Notes: generated from the sequence alone by a model not told the origin. A DNA stretch of 6,165 nucleotides from an uncultured bacterium (GCA_905215015.1 CAJMOS010000138.1:1-6165); one strand, 5' to 3'. Positions 1-5,730 are shown, numbered from the stretch's first letter. Numbers and translations are program-made.

Positions 1-93
1 CTTGCCTGGAGGTATCTGAAGGATGGATATCGTGACGATTTCACGGTTGGTCCGTCCGCTCGGGTCAACGCGTTCAAGAAACAGTATGACTGA
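1..93 (+). CDS. C-terminal end of an unrecognised protein (5' partial)
   Basis: Frame 1 is open from the window edge to a TGA at 91-93 and encodes 30 residues, starting LAWRYLKDGYRDD and ending NAFKKQYD. The mix of aromatic, charged and small residues and the GC-ending codons (AAG, GTC, TTC, GAC) resemble the confident genes of the window, and a weak hairpin follows the stop. I do not recognise the family from this tail. The gene start and most of the protein lie outside the window, so no function is offered. Confidence 0.5.
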   Translation, partial: LAWRYLKDGYRDDFTVGPSARVNAFKKQYD

Positions 94-94
94 T

Positions 95-117
95 CAGGCC
101 GTCCGCATGGCGGTCTG
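95..117 (+). terminator. weak hairpin after the first partial gene
   Basis: Two nucleotides after the preceding stop codon a 9-bp stem (95-103 with 109-117, two G-U pairs) closes a 5-nt loop. It is well placed for a transcription terminator, but the downstream bases are TGTGCGGATA rather than a T-run. It could be a factor-dependent terminator or an mRNA 3'-end stabiliser. Confidence 0.3.
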
Positions 118-242
118 TGTGCGGATATGCCTGCTTGTGGGCGTGCTGGACCTTGGGACTCCGTTGACGCCGAAACCAAACGGACGGTTTGCCTGAGCGA
201 ACCAATATCACAAGCATAGGCCGTCGGGAGGGGCAGGGAGGC

Positions 243-635
243 ATGAAACACAAAGTACGATTAACCGTCATCGATAAAAAGCTGTCCCCGGAACTTCAGC
301 ACCAGTACTGCGCCGATCCGAATTCAGGCGCATGTCCCTGCTATCATGTGGGCGACGTGTTTGAGTTTTACCGTGATGATGCGAGGGATGATTTCTGGCA
401 TTGCGGCTTGAACACGCTCGTGCATACGGATTCGGATCCTGATACCGTGGCGGGCGGGCCGAAGATGCCACATTGCTCTGAGCTGTGGGACGCCATCAGC
501 CGGTACATCTACACCGGTCTGCAGGGAGGCTCCATCATGAAAGGCTGGATGGGGCGGGAGAACGAGATGATCGCCTGCTGCTCGGACGGGACGAGGCCCG
601 TCATCTTCAAGATCGAGCGGATCGATTACGAATAA
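243..635 (+). CDS. TIGR04076-type small cysteine-rich protein
   Basis: This encodes 130 residues of unknown biochemical role. The C-terminal block, MIACCSDGTRPVIFKIER (residues 109-126), matches the hallmark ending of the TIGR04076 family as I remember it (a CC-x-DG-x-RPV-x-FK-x-ER pattern). The N-terminal half has the usual Cys-containing GACPCYHVGDVFEF stretch (residues 29-42). There are seven cysteines (23, 31, 33, 54, 78, 112, 113) and several histidines, so metal or redox chemistry is conceivable but unproven. No signal peptide or membrane segment is visible. The ATG at 243 is chosen because GGAGG at 227-231 lies 11 nt upstream and the family begins with a short K/V-rich strand; an in-frame TTG at 189 would add 18 unconvincing residues. 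It appears to be a single-gene unit. Confidence 0.8.
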   Translation: MKHKVRLTVIDKKLSPELQHQYCADPNSGACPCYHVGDVFEFYRDDARDDFWHCGLNTLVHTDSDPDTVAGGPKMPHCSELWDAISRYIYTGLQGGSIMKGWMGRENEMIACCSDGTRPVIFKIERIDYE

Positions 636-703
636 AAAAATGCTCCCGCGCTGCCATACGACTAGGAGGCCGTACACCTTCCCTGATGATACGGAGAAGC
701 AAT

Positions 704-717
704 GGGAAAAGTTTCCC
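704..717. repeat. inverted repeat GGGAAA-AG-TTTCCC
   Basis: Perfect 6-bp arms lie around a 2-nt centre in the gene-free stretch upstream of the tRNA promoter. A second, similar palindrome lies 58 nt downstream, which suggests an operator pair, although no regulator is known here. Confidence 0.35.
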
Positions 718-774
718 TTGCATGCGGACCGGAACCCGTTTGTATGGCGTACGTGCGGCATTTCAGCCGGTTGG

Positions 775-788
775 TGGAAAATTTTCCA
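775..788. repeat. 14-bp perfect palindrome TGGAAAATTTTCCA
   Basis: This exact palindrome ends 8 nt before the TTGACA box of the tRNA promoter. Its A4T4 core falls where an UP element (binding site for the RNA polymerase alpha subunit C-terminal domain) sits on stable-RNA promoters. It could act as an UP element, a repressor operator, or both. Confidence 0.45.
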
Positions 789-796
789 TAATGTTA

Positions 797-825
797 TTGA
801 CAGAAAAGTTCGTTTCTCGTATTGT
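797..825 (+). promoter_or_regulatory. sigma70-type promoter of the tRNA-Gln/tRNA-Glu operon
   Basis: A perfect -35 TTGACA (797-802) is followed by a 17-nt spacer and a -10 TATTGT (820-825). Transcription would start near 832, about 12 nt before tRNA-Gln, giving a short 5' leader for RNase P to remove. The A/T-rich palindrome just upstream adds to its likely strength. Confidence 0.75.
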
Positions 826-843
826 AACTGAGGATTTTGAGAT

Positions 844-914
844 TGGGATGTAGTGTAATGGTAACACTGCAGATTCTGGTTCTGCCTTTAGGGGTTCGAA
901 TCCCTTCATCCCAG
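844..914 (+). tRNA. tRNA-Gln (anticodon CUG)
   Basis: It folds into a full cloverleaf. The acceptor stem is 844-850 with 907-913, starting with the U1-A72 pair typical of tRNA-Gln. The D stem is 853-855 with 865-867, and the anticodon stem is 869-873 with 881-885. The loop TTCTGGT places CTG at 34-36 (876-878). The T stem is 890-894 with 902-906 and has loop TTCGAAT. The discriminator base is G914. CCA is not encoded, so it must be added by the nucleotidyltransferase. This isoacceptor reads CAG, the main Gln codon of the neighbouring genes. It lies 7 nt before tRNA-Glu in the same transcript. Confidence 0.97.
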
Positions 915-921
915 TAATAGC

Positions 922-993
922 GGTTCCTTCGTCTAATGGTTAGGACAGGAGATTCTCAGTCTCTAAATATCGGTTCGATTCCGGTAGGAACTA
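922..993 (+). tRNA. tRNA-Glu (anticodon CUC)
   Basis: It forms a full cloverleaf. The acceptor stem is 922-928 with 986-992, and its first pair is G1-U72. The D stem begins at 931-933 with 944-946, and the anticodon stem is 948-952 with 960-964. The loop TTCTCAG has CTC at 955-957. The T stem is 969-973 with 981-985 and has loop TTCGATT. The discriminator is A993. CCA is not encoded. It reads GAG, the main Glu codon of this window. It is cotranscribed with tRNA-Gln and followed at once by a terminator. Confidence 0.97.
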
Positions 994-1001
994 AAGAAGA
1001 G

Positions 1002-1026
1002 GGCAACCGATTGGTTGCCTTTTTTT
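1002..1026 (+). terminator. intrinsic terminator of the tRNA-Gln/Glu operon
   Basis: A perfect 7-bp stem (GGCAACC 1002-1008 with GGTTGCC 1013-1019) has loop GATT and is followed directly by seven T (1020-1026). Upstream A/G bases can pair with part of the T-run. It starts 8 nt after tRNA-Glu. The ABC-F gene begins only 33 nt downstream. Confidence 0.92.
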
Positions 1027-1059
1027 CTGTCTACCATATTCCAAAGCAGGTGGTGTTTG

Positions 1060-2697
1060 ATGATCAGTGCCAACAACATTTCTCTTGCCTACGGCAGCCA
1101 AGTCCTTTTCAAGGATGTGAATCTGAAGTTTTCTCCTGAGGAGTGCTACGGAATCATCGGGGCCAACGGAGCGGGAAAATCTACGTTCCTGAAAATCCTG
1201 AGTGGGGAAATCGAGCCCGATTCGGGTGAGATCTTCATCACTCCCGGCCAGCGCCTTTCCTTCATGCGCCAGGACCATTTCGCCTTCGACAAATACAAGG
1301 TGCTGGAAACGGTCATCATGGGCTATGAAAAGCTGTACAAGGTGATGAAGGAGAAGGATGCGCTGTACGAGAAGCCTGATTTCAGCGAGGAGGACGGTAT
1401 CCGGGCCGCTGAGCTGGAAGGTGAGTTCAGCGACCTGGGCGGATGGGAAGCCGAGGCACAGGCAGCCCAGCTTCTGGATGGACTTGGCATCTCCACCGAC
1501 GTGCACGACAAGCTGATGGGGGATATGGAAGACTCGGTCAAGGTCAAGGTCCTGCTTGCCCAGGCCTTGTTCGGGAATCCCGACATCCTGTTGCTTGACG
1601 AGCCTACCAACCATTTGGACCTGGAGTCCATCACCTGGCTGGAGAACTTCATCGAGAACTTCGACAATACCGTCATCGTGGTCAGCCACGACCGGCACTT
1701 CCTGAACAGCGTCTGTACCCAGATCGTCGATATCGACTATGGGAAAGCGACCCTGTACGTCGGCAACTACGATTTCTGGTATGAGTCCAGCCAGCTGGCC
1801 GCCAAACAGATGAAGGATGAGAAGAAACGGGCTGACGAGAAGATCGCGGAGTTGAAGAGTTTCATCCAGCGCTTCGCAAGCAACGCGGCGAAGAGCAAGC
1901 AGGCTACCAGCCGCAAGAAACTGATCGACAAGCTGACCATCGACGATATCAGGCCGTCTAGCAGACGCTTTCCCTATGTGGGGTTCAAGATGCAGCGCGA
2001 GCTCGGCAAGAACATCCTGGAAATCAAGGACCTCTGCAAGACGATTGACGGGGAGCGTGTGCTCGACCACTTCAACCTGGTGGTGAACAATGGCGACAAG
2101 ATCGCCTTTGTCGGACCCAACCAGCAGGCCAAGACCGCGCTTTTCGAGATTCTCGCAGGGAATTCCGAACCTGATGACGGAACGTTTGCCTGGGGTGTGA
2201 CCACATCGCTCTCCTATTTCCCGAAGGACAACACCAGCCTGTTCAAGGACCATGTCTCCATCACCGACTGGCTGATGCCGTATGCCACGGAGAAGGATGA
2301 CACCTATGTCCGTTCCTTCCTTGGCCGCATGCTCTTCAGCGGTGATGAGGCCCTGAAGGACGTGTCGGTGCTTTCCGGAGGAGAGAAGGTCCGCGTCATG
2401 CTGGCGAAGATGATGATGCAGGAGGCGAACTGCATGATCCTGGACGAGCCGACCAGCCATCTGGACCTGGAGTCGATCACCGCGCTGAACGACGGGCTGA
2501 TCGCATTCAGGGGCGTGCTGTTGTTCAACAGCCATGACCATCAGTTCATCGACACGATCGCCAACCGCATCATCGAGTTCACGCCTGGTGGAGTCATCGA
2601 CAAGATGATGCCTTTCGAGGACTATCTGCACAGCGACCAGGTCAAGGCCGAACGCGATGCCAAGTATGGCGGCGTCAAGTACAAGCTGAGCCTGTAA
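1060..2697 (+). CDS. ABC-F family ATPase, YbiT-like
   Basis: This 545-residue soluble protein has two ABC ATPase domains and no membrane segment. ABC-F proteins bind near the ribosomal E site and modulate translation or relieve stalling. Domain 1: Walker A GANGAGKST (34-42), degenerate signature DSVKVKVLLAQAL (158-170), Walker B/D-loop LLLDEPTNHLD (177-187), H-switch SHDRHF (209-214). A charged, coiled-coil-like linker (about 238-300, including NAAKSKQATSR) is the expected P-site tRNA interaction arm. Domain 2: P-loop GPNQQAKT (352-359), in which both inner glycines are lost, signature LSGGEK (438-443), Walker B MILDEPTSHLD (459-469), H-switch SHDHQF (491-496). Order and length match E. coli YbiT as I recall it. 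The ATG at 1060 has AGGTGG (1048-1053) 6 nt upstream; the in-frame TTG at 1015 lies inside the terminator hairpin and is rejected. coaX follows 13 nt after the stop. Confidence 0.95.
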   Translation: MISANNISLAYGSQVLFKDVNLKFSPEECYGIIGANGAGKSTFLKILSGEIEPDSGEIFITPGQRLSFMRQDHFAFDKYKVLETVIMGYEKLYKVMKEKDALYEKPDFSEEDGIRAAELEGEFSDLGGWEAEAQAAQLLDGLGISTDVHDKLMGDMEDSVKVKVLLAQALFGNPDILLLDEPTNHLDLESITWLENFIENFDNTVIVVSHDRHFLNSVCTQIVDIDYGKATLYVGNYDFWYESSQLAAKQMKDEKKRADEKIAELKSFIQRFASNAAKSKQATSRKKLIDKLTIDDIRPSSRRFPYVGFKMQRELGKNILEIKDLCKTIDGERVLDHFNLVVNNGDKIAFVGPNQQAKTALFEILAGNSEPDDGTFAWGVTTSLSYFPKDNTSLFKDHVSITDWLMPYATEKDDTYVRSFLGRMLFSGDEALKDVSVLSGGEKVRVMLAKMMMQEANCMILDEPTSHLDLESITALNDGLIAFRGVLLFNSHDHQFIDTIANRIIEFTPGGVIDKMMPFEDYLHSDQVKAERDAKYGGVKYKLSL

Positions 2698-2710
2698 AAG
2701 GGGAAGTGCC

Positions 2711-3475
2711 ATGTTCTGCGCAGTCGATATCGGAAACACCAACATCGTCGTCGCCTTCCATGATGGGAAGAAGTGGGTGATGCATTTCCGGGTCTATACC
2801 GACCAGAAGAAGACTGGTGACGAGTACTTTGTCGTCCTTGAGAGCCTGTGCAACCATTATGGGGTGCACAACGAGGATGTGGACAGTGCCGCTTTGAGCA
2901 GCGTCGTCCCCTCGCTGACGCGCTCCTTCGAGAAAAACCTCTACCGCCTTTTCGAGGTCCGTCCGCTGGTGGTTTCCCGCCAGGTGCCGACAGGCCTGAA
3001 GAACGAGACGATTCCTCCCGAACTGGGAAGCGACCTGATCTGCAACGCCAGCGGGGCCCATTTCCATTGTCCGGAAAAACCGGTCAGCGTCATAGATTTC
3101 GGGACTGCCCTGACGATTACTACCGTCGGTGCCGACGGGACGGTCTATGGTTGTGCGATCGCTCCTGGACTGCTGACCGCAATGAACTCCCTGTTCAACA
3201 ATACCGCCCAGTTGCCGCAGGTCGAGCTGAAGGTTCCCGAGCACGCCATCGGCAGGGACAGCATGGAATCCATTCGCAGCGGCATCATGTTCGGCTATGC
3301 CGGTCTTGTGGACAGCCTGATCGGCCGCACCGAGAAGCAGGTGGGTTCCCGCATCCATGTGATTGCCACCGGCGGGCTTTCCCGGACGATCGCCCCGATC
3401 ATTCCCCGTATCGACGAACTGATACCGGACCACACGCTCAACGGCCTGAAGCACATCGCTGACTTGAATAGATGA
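2711..3475 (+). CDS. coaX: type III pantothenate kinase
   Basis: This 254-residue enzyme of the ASKHA fold should phosphorylate pantothenate to 4'-phosphopantothenate, the first committed step of coenzyme A synthesis, in the cytosol. Its length is normal for CoaX. The N-terminal phosphate motif DIGNTN is at 6-11, and the second phosphate motif VIDFGTALT at 127-135 is followed by GCAIAPGL and NNTAQLPQV. The C-terminal IRSGIMFGYAGLVD segment and the IATGGLS motif are also typical. The usual GADR motif reads GSDL (106-109): the aspartate is kept and the arginine is lost. The ATG follows an AAGGGGAAG ribosome-binding region (2698-2706). The 13-nt gap to the ABC-F gene indicates one transcript, although the two products have no obvious shared task. 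Confidence 0.94.
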   Translation: MFCAVDIGNTNIVVAFHDGKKWVMHFRVYTDQKKTGDEYFVVLESLCNHYGVHNEDVDSAALSSVVPSLTRSFEKNLYRLFEVRPLVVSRQVPTGLKNETIPPELGSDLICNASGAHFHCPEKPVSVIDFGTALTITTVGADGTVYGCAIAPGLLTAMNSLFNNTAQLPQVELKVPEHAIGRDSMESIRSGIMFGYAGLVDSLIGRTEKQVGSRIHVIATGGLSRTIAPIIPRIDELIPDHTLNGLKHIADLNR

Positions 3476-3482
3476 CAATGAA

Positions 3483-3517
3483 ACGCAGGGAGAAGGCAGG
3501 ATACCTTCTCCCTGTGT
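3483..3517. terminator. bidirectional hairpin between convergent operons
   Basis: A perfect 11-bp stem (CAGGGAGAAGG 3486-3496 with 3504-3514) extends by three more pairs (one G-U) and has a 7-nt loop. It lies between the coaX stop (3475) and the stop of the opposite aminopeptidase gene (3522). Neither side has a strong T-run (TGTGGTATC on +, GTTTCATTG on -), so it may stop transcription weakly or protect both 3' ends. Confidence 0.7.
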
Positions 3518-3521
3518 GGTA

Positions 3522-4712
3522 TCAGACCGCCACGAAGACTCCATCCTCCATCAAGGGCGTGGCAAAGCCATCCTTGTCGGTGGCGGTCACGCTGAGGGTG
3601 GGGCTTCCAATCGGTACGTCGAGACGCACGAGGGATTGTCCGAGGTGCTTCTCATCCAGCTCGTTCTGGGTGAACTGTTTGGCAAGCGTGTCTGTCTGGA
3701 AGCCTCCGAAGCCGATATGGCACGTGGCCGACTTGTTGAACAGCGGATGGGCACCGCTGGGAAGGCTGTTGCTCTCCCTGGTTCCGTCGTCGGCAAGCGA
3801 GATCTCGCAGATTCTGCGCGCTCCTTCGTCGATGTCGAAGAAAGCATCCAGTGCCTGCCTGCCCTGCGTCGCGCTCCAGCCGGTCACCTGGCCCCCCTCG
3901 ACGACAAAACGGGCATTCCGCACCAACTTGCCAAGCAACAGGAAGGGGCGGGAAGCGAAGAAGGATCCGTTGGCGCTCTCGGTGTCGACACTTGCGTAGA
4001 CATGCTGGAGCGGAAGCTGGCTGAGGAACTTGCGTCCGTTGGAGAGCACCGTCTCGCCACCGATCCATCTGGTGTCCTCAGCAATCCGTACCTTCAGTTC
4101 CCAATCTTGGTCGCGAATGGTGATGGTGTCTGCAAGATGCTGGTTCAGAATCCGCTTGCGCAGGTTCATCATCCCCACCTGGTTGCTCCAATACTCCGCA
4201 GGGTCCCGTGCGTCGAGACGGAAGAGGCTCATGAAGAGCTTCCACATATCCCCTTCGGTGGCCTCGTTGCCAAGGTACTGCAGGCCCCAGTCAGGGCCTG
4301 GGTAGGGGACGTTCGCCCAAGGAGCGGCAACCCTTCGTTCCAGTTCCGGCGGGTCGGCGAGAATGCCGAAACGACCGAGCTGTACCACATCCTTTGCCAA
4401 ATCCTGGGGGCTCTCCTCGCTGTAGTAGGGGGCGCTGTCCAGATCGACGATGTGGCACATGGCCAGTCCGCTGACCGGCGGTCGTAGCGCGTCGTTCAGC
4501 TGTGGGTCGATCGGGTAGACCTGCAGGACCCTTCCGTGCTTCGTCTCGACGATATGCACCGGTTCACGGGTCGTCTCGGCCGCCATCCTGGCAAGCAGGC
4601 GGGCGAACTCGATGGTGGATGTCTCGGTGTTGATGGAAAGGGATTCGCCAGGCCGCAGCTGGAGCTGCTGCTTGATGACCAATTCCGCGTAGCGTACAAG
4701 TAACGTATCCAT
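3522..4712 (-). CDS. divergent M29-family (AmpS/PepS-like) aminopeptidase
   Basis: This 396-residue cytosolic protein has the usual length for peptidase family M29, thermophilic-type aminopeptidases with a two-metal site that remove N-terminal residues from peptides. The N-terminal part (YAELVIKQQLQLRPGESL, then HIVETKHGRV) fits the family's first domain. The C-terminal half aligns with its metal-site blocks: E303 in ICEISLADD (the usual GEVAL block), H332 in NKSATCHIGFG (the usual NASCHIALG block), and R363-L-D365 where the family normally has H-x-D before M-I-G. E245 probably fills the first Glu position. The loss of that His is visible, so metal binding may be altered. The start ATG is preceded by only a weak AGAG. 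The gene follows the J-domain gene after 38 nt, in the same direction, suggesting an operon. It could be a non-peptidase relative. Confidence 0.85.
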   Translation of the reverse strand: MDTLLVRYAELVIKQQLQLRPGESLSINTETSTIEFARLLARMAAETTREPVHIVETKHGRVLQVYPIDPQLNDALRPPVSGLAMCHIVDLDSAPYYSEESPQDLAKDVVQLGRFGILADPPELERRVAAPWANVPYPGPDWGLQYLGNEATEGDMWKLFMSLFRLDARDPAEYWSNQVGMMNLRKRILNQHLADTITIRDQDWELKVRIAEDTRWIGGETVLSNGRKFLSQLPLQHVYASVDTESANGSFFASRPFLLLGKLVRNARFVVEGGQVTGWSATQGRQALDAFFDIDEGARRICEISLADDGTRESNSLPSGAHPLFNKSATCHIGFGGFQTDTLAKQFTQNELDEKHLGQSLVRLDVPIGSPTLSVTATDKDGFATPLMEDGVFVAV

Positions 4713-4750
4713 AGCTCTGAATGATACTCAAGAAGAGAGAGCTCGGCAAT

Positions 4751-5533
4751 TCAGAAACCCCGTCGCGCGCGTAGCCTCTGGTAGGCCTCGCCAATGGCGA
4801 TGAGACGTTTTTCTGCCGCCTCCTCGTTTCCCTTGTTGGCGTCCGGGTGGTTCCGTTTGACCAAGTCGTGCCAGGCATGCTTGATCGCGTCGTCGCTTGC
4901 CCCTGGCTGCAGACCGAGCCGGGCAAGGTCTTCCCATTCGGGGTCCTTTTCCGTTCCATGATGGATGGGGACCGAACGGGAGAAGGATTCCTGCCCGTGC
5001 GCGCGGTGCTGGTAGCGGTATCCCAGAAAGTGGGAGAGCAGCGCCTCTCCCTCGCTGGTGATGCCCCAGGACAGCTGTCTTGCCAGGCCGGCGACCTCGC
5101 GCATCTCGTCCTCGTCGGCGAACTGACGCAGGAAGGTTCCCGCCGCTTCGGCAAGCGGGAAGAGCTGGTCGGTCCGGTAGGGAGCGGCCAGTTTCATCGA
5201 CTGGCTGACGAAGGAGCGGAGGAAGGTGGTCTGCAATCCCGCGTCCGCGATTGTCTCCTTTGCCAGAGGAACGTACCAGTCCAGCCGGACTTTCCGCCCT
5301 TGGGCCTTGCCTCCGCTGACGCGCTGTGCCGCGGCGGCGAGAAAGGGAATCATGCGGGCATAGACGAGGTGATGGGGCTGCCCGCTTTGGCGTCCTATCG
5401 GGTCTTCGTTCCAATCGAGGAGATTTCTGAACGCCCCAGGCTGTACTGAGGCTTTCGGGGCCTTGGTGCCACGCACTTCCCGGAACGAGGGGCCGTCCCC
5501 GAAGAAATCAGCAAACCAATCATCGAACCACAT
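4751..5533 (-). CDS. protein with C-terminal J domain (DnaJ-like)
   Basis: This 260-residue protein has a J domain at its C-terminus (about 198-258) containing the HPD tripeptide (229-231, in KRNHPDANK). That tripeptide stimulates the ATPase of DnaK-type Hsp70. The surrounding helices (WEDLARLGLQPGASDDAIKHAW; EEAAEKRLIAIGEAYQRL) are typical. No G/F region, zinc finger or DnaJ C-terminal substrate domain is present, so it is not DnaJ itself. The roughly 195-residue N-terminal part is unrecognised, mainly helical-looking, and has no signal peptide or clear membrane segment. It may recruit DnaK to a particular client. The start is uncertain: ATG at 5533 has only GTGAG 12 nt upstream, whereas an in-frame TTG at 5560 (9 residues longer) has AGAGGG 10 nt upstream. 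It is the first gene of an operon with the aminopeptidase. Confidence 0.85.
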   Translation of the reverse strand: MWFDDWFADFFGDGPSFREVRGTKAPKASVQPGAFRNLLDWNEDPIGRQSGQPHHLVYARMIPFLAAAAQRVSGGKAQGRKVRLDWYVPLAKETIADAGLQTTFLRSFVSQSMKLAAPYRTDQLFPLAEAAGTFLRQFADEDEMREVAGLARQLSWGITSEGEALLSHFLGYRYQHRAHGQESFSRSVPIHHGTEKDPEWEDLARLGLQPGASDDAIKHAWHDLVKRNHPDANKGNEEAAEKRLIAIGEAYQRLRARRGF

Positions 5534-5575
5534 ATTTGTAAGATACTCACGTTTGCACAAAAGTGGTCATCCCTC

Positions 5576-5604
5576 TTGACGGGAAAAGCGATTTTGCTTT
5601 TAAT
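5576..5604 (+). promoter_or_regulatory. sigma70-type promoter of tRNA-Gly
   Basis: A -35 TTGACG (5576-5581), 17-nt spacer and -10 TTTAAT (5599-5604) put the start near 5611, six nt before the tRNA. Inside the spacer lies the inverted repeat AAAAGC-N6-GCTTTT (5584-5601). The same AT-rich segment must also hold the promoter of the divergent J-domain gene. Confidence 0.75.
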
Positions 5605-5616
5605 AGTCACCGTAAC

Positions 5617-5687
5617 GCGCCTTTCGTATAATGGTATTACCTAAGCCTTCCAAGCTTAAGAAGCGGGTTCGATTCCCGTAGGGCGCT
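5617..5687 (+). tRNA. tRNA-Gly (anticodon UCC)
   Basis: It forms a complete cloverleaf. The acceptor stem is 5617-5623 with 5680-5686 (one G-U pair). The D stem is 5626-5628 with 5638-5640, and the anticodon stem is 5642-5646 with 5654-5658. The loop CTTCCAA places TCC at 5649-5651. The T stem is 5663-5667 with 5675-5679 and has loop TTCGATT. The discriminator is U5687, the base usual for bacterial tRNA-Gly. CCA is not encoded. It reads GGA and, by wobble, GGG. It has its own promoter and terminator. Confidence 0.97.
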
Positions 5688-5696
5688 CTCAGAGAG

Positions 5697-5727
5697 ACCT
5701 CTTCTGCGGTGCAGGGGAGGTTTTTTT
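5697..5727 (+). terminator. intrinsic terminator of tRNA-Gly
   Basis: An 11-bp stem (5697-5707 with 5711-5721, two G-U pairs) with loop GGT is followed by a run of seven T (5721-5727). It begins 10 nt after the tRNA. Its 3' arm contains GGGGAGG, which also resembles a Shine-Dalgarno for the ATG at 5728. Confidence 0.9.
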
Positions 5728-5730
5728 ATG
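5714..5730 (+). promoter_or_regulatory. Shine-Dalgarno inside the terminator, 7 nt before an ATG
   Basis: GGGGAGG (5714-5720) is a near-perfect ribosome-binding sequence. The seven T of the terminator are an ideal spacer before ATG 5728. In a read-through RNA the site would be sequestered in the hairpin. This may be coincidence. Confidence 0.3.

Noticed and set aside
164..191. TTGACG (164-169) as a promoter for the TIGR04076 gene
   Set aside because: No acceptable -10 box occurs at 16-18 nt (GTTTGC region). A small CAAAC/GTTTG hairpin there is too weak to report as a feature.
640..831. 63-codon frame from ATG 640
   Set aside because: It has no ribosome-binding site (an A-run precedes it), an unconvincing composition rich in Trp, His and Arg, and it ends inside the leader of the tRNA transcript.
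664..853. AGGAGG at 664-669 and a 55-codon frame from ATG 686 to 853
   Set aside because: The spacing of 16 nt is too long, and the frame runs through the tRNA promoter into tRNA-Gln. The Shine-Dalgarno match is likely chance.
991..2745. 584-codon open frame on the minus strand opposite the ABC-F gene
   Set aside because: It is exactly codon-aligned with the sense gene and is explained by the lack of TTA/CTA/TCA codons. The sense strand carries unmistakable ABC-F motifs and the antisense product has no recognisable domain.
2675..3544. 289-codon minus-strand frame opposite coaX
   Set aside because: It is a codon-aligned shadow of coaX and would also cross the convergent hairpin at 3483-3517.
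3516..4487. 323-codon plus-strand frame opposite the aminopeptidase gene
   Set aside because: It is in antisense register with the M29 gene and ends where the sense gene uses its rare CTA codon (L76). It has no family signature.
4847..5449. 200-codon plus-strand frame opposite the J-domain gene
   Set aside because: It is a codon-aligned shadow; the minus strand shows a clear HPD-containing J domain.
5558..5560. TTG start for the J-domain gene
   Set aside because: Kept only as an alternative: it has the better ribosome-binding site (AGAGGG, 10 nt) but a rarer start codon, and adds just nine residues (MCKREYLTN). The sequence alone does not decide it.
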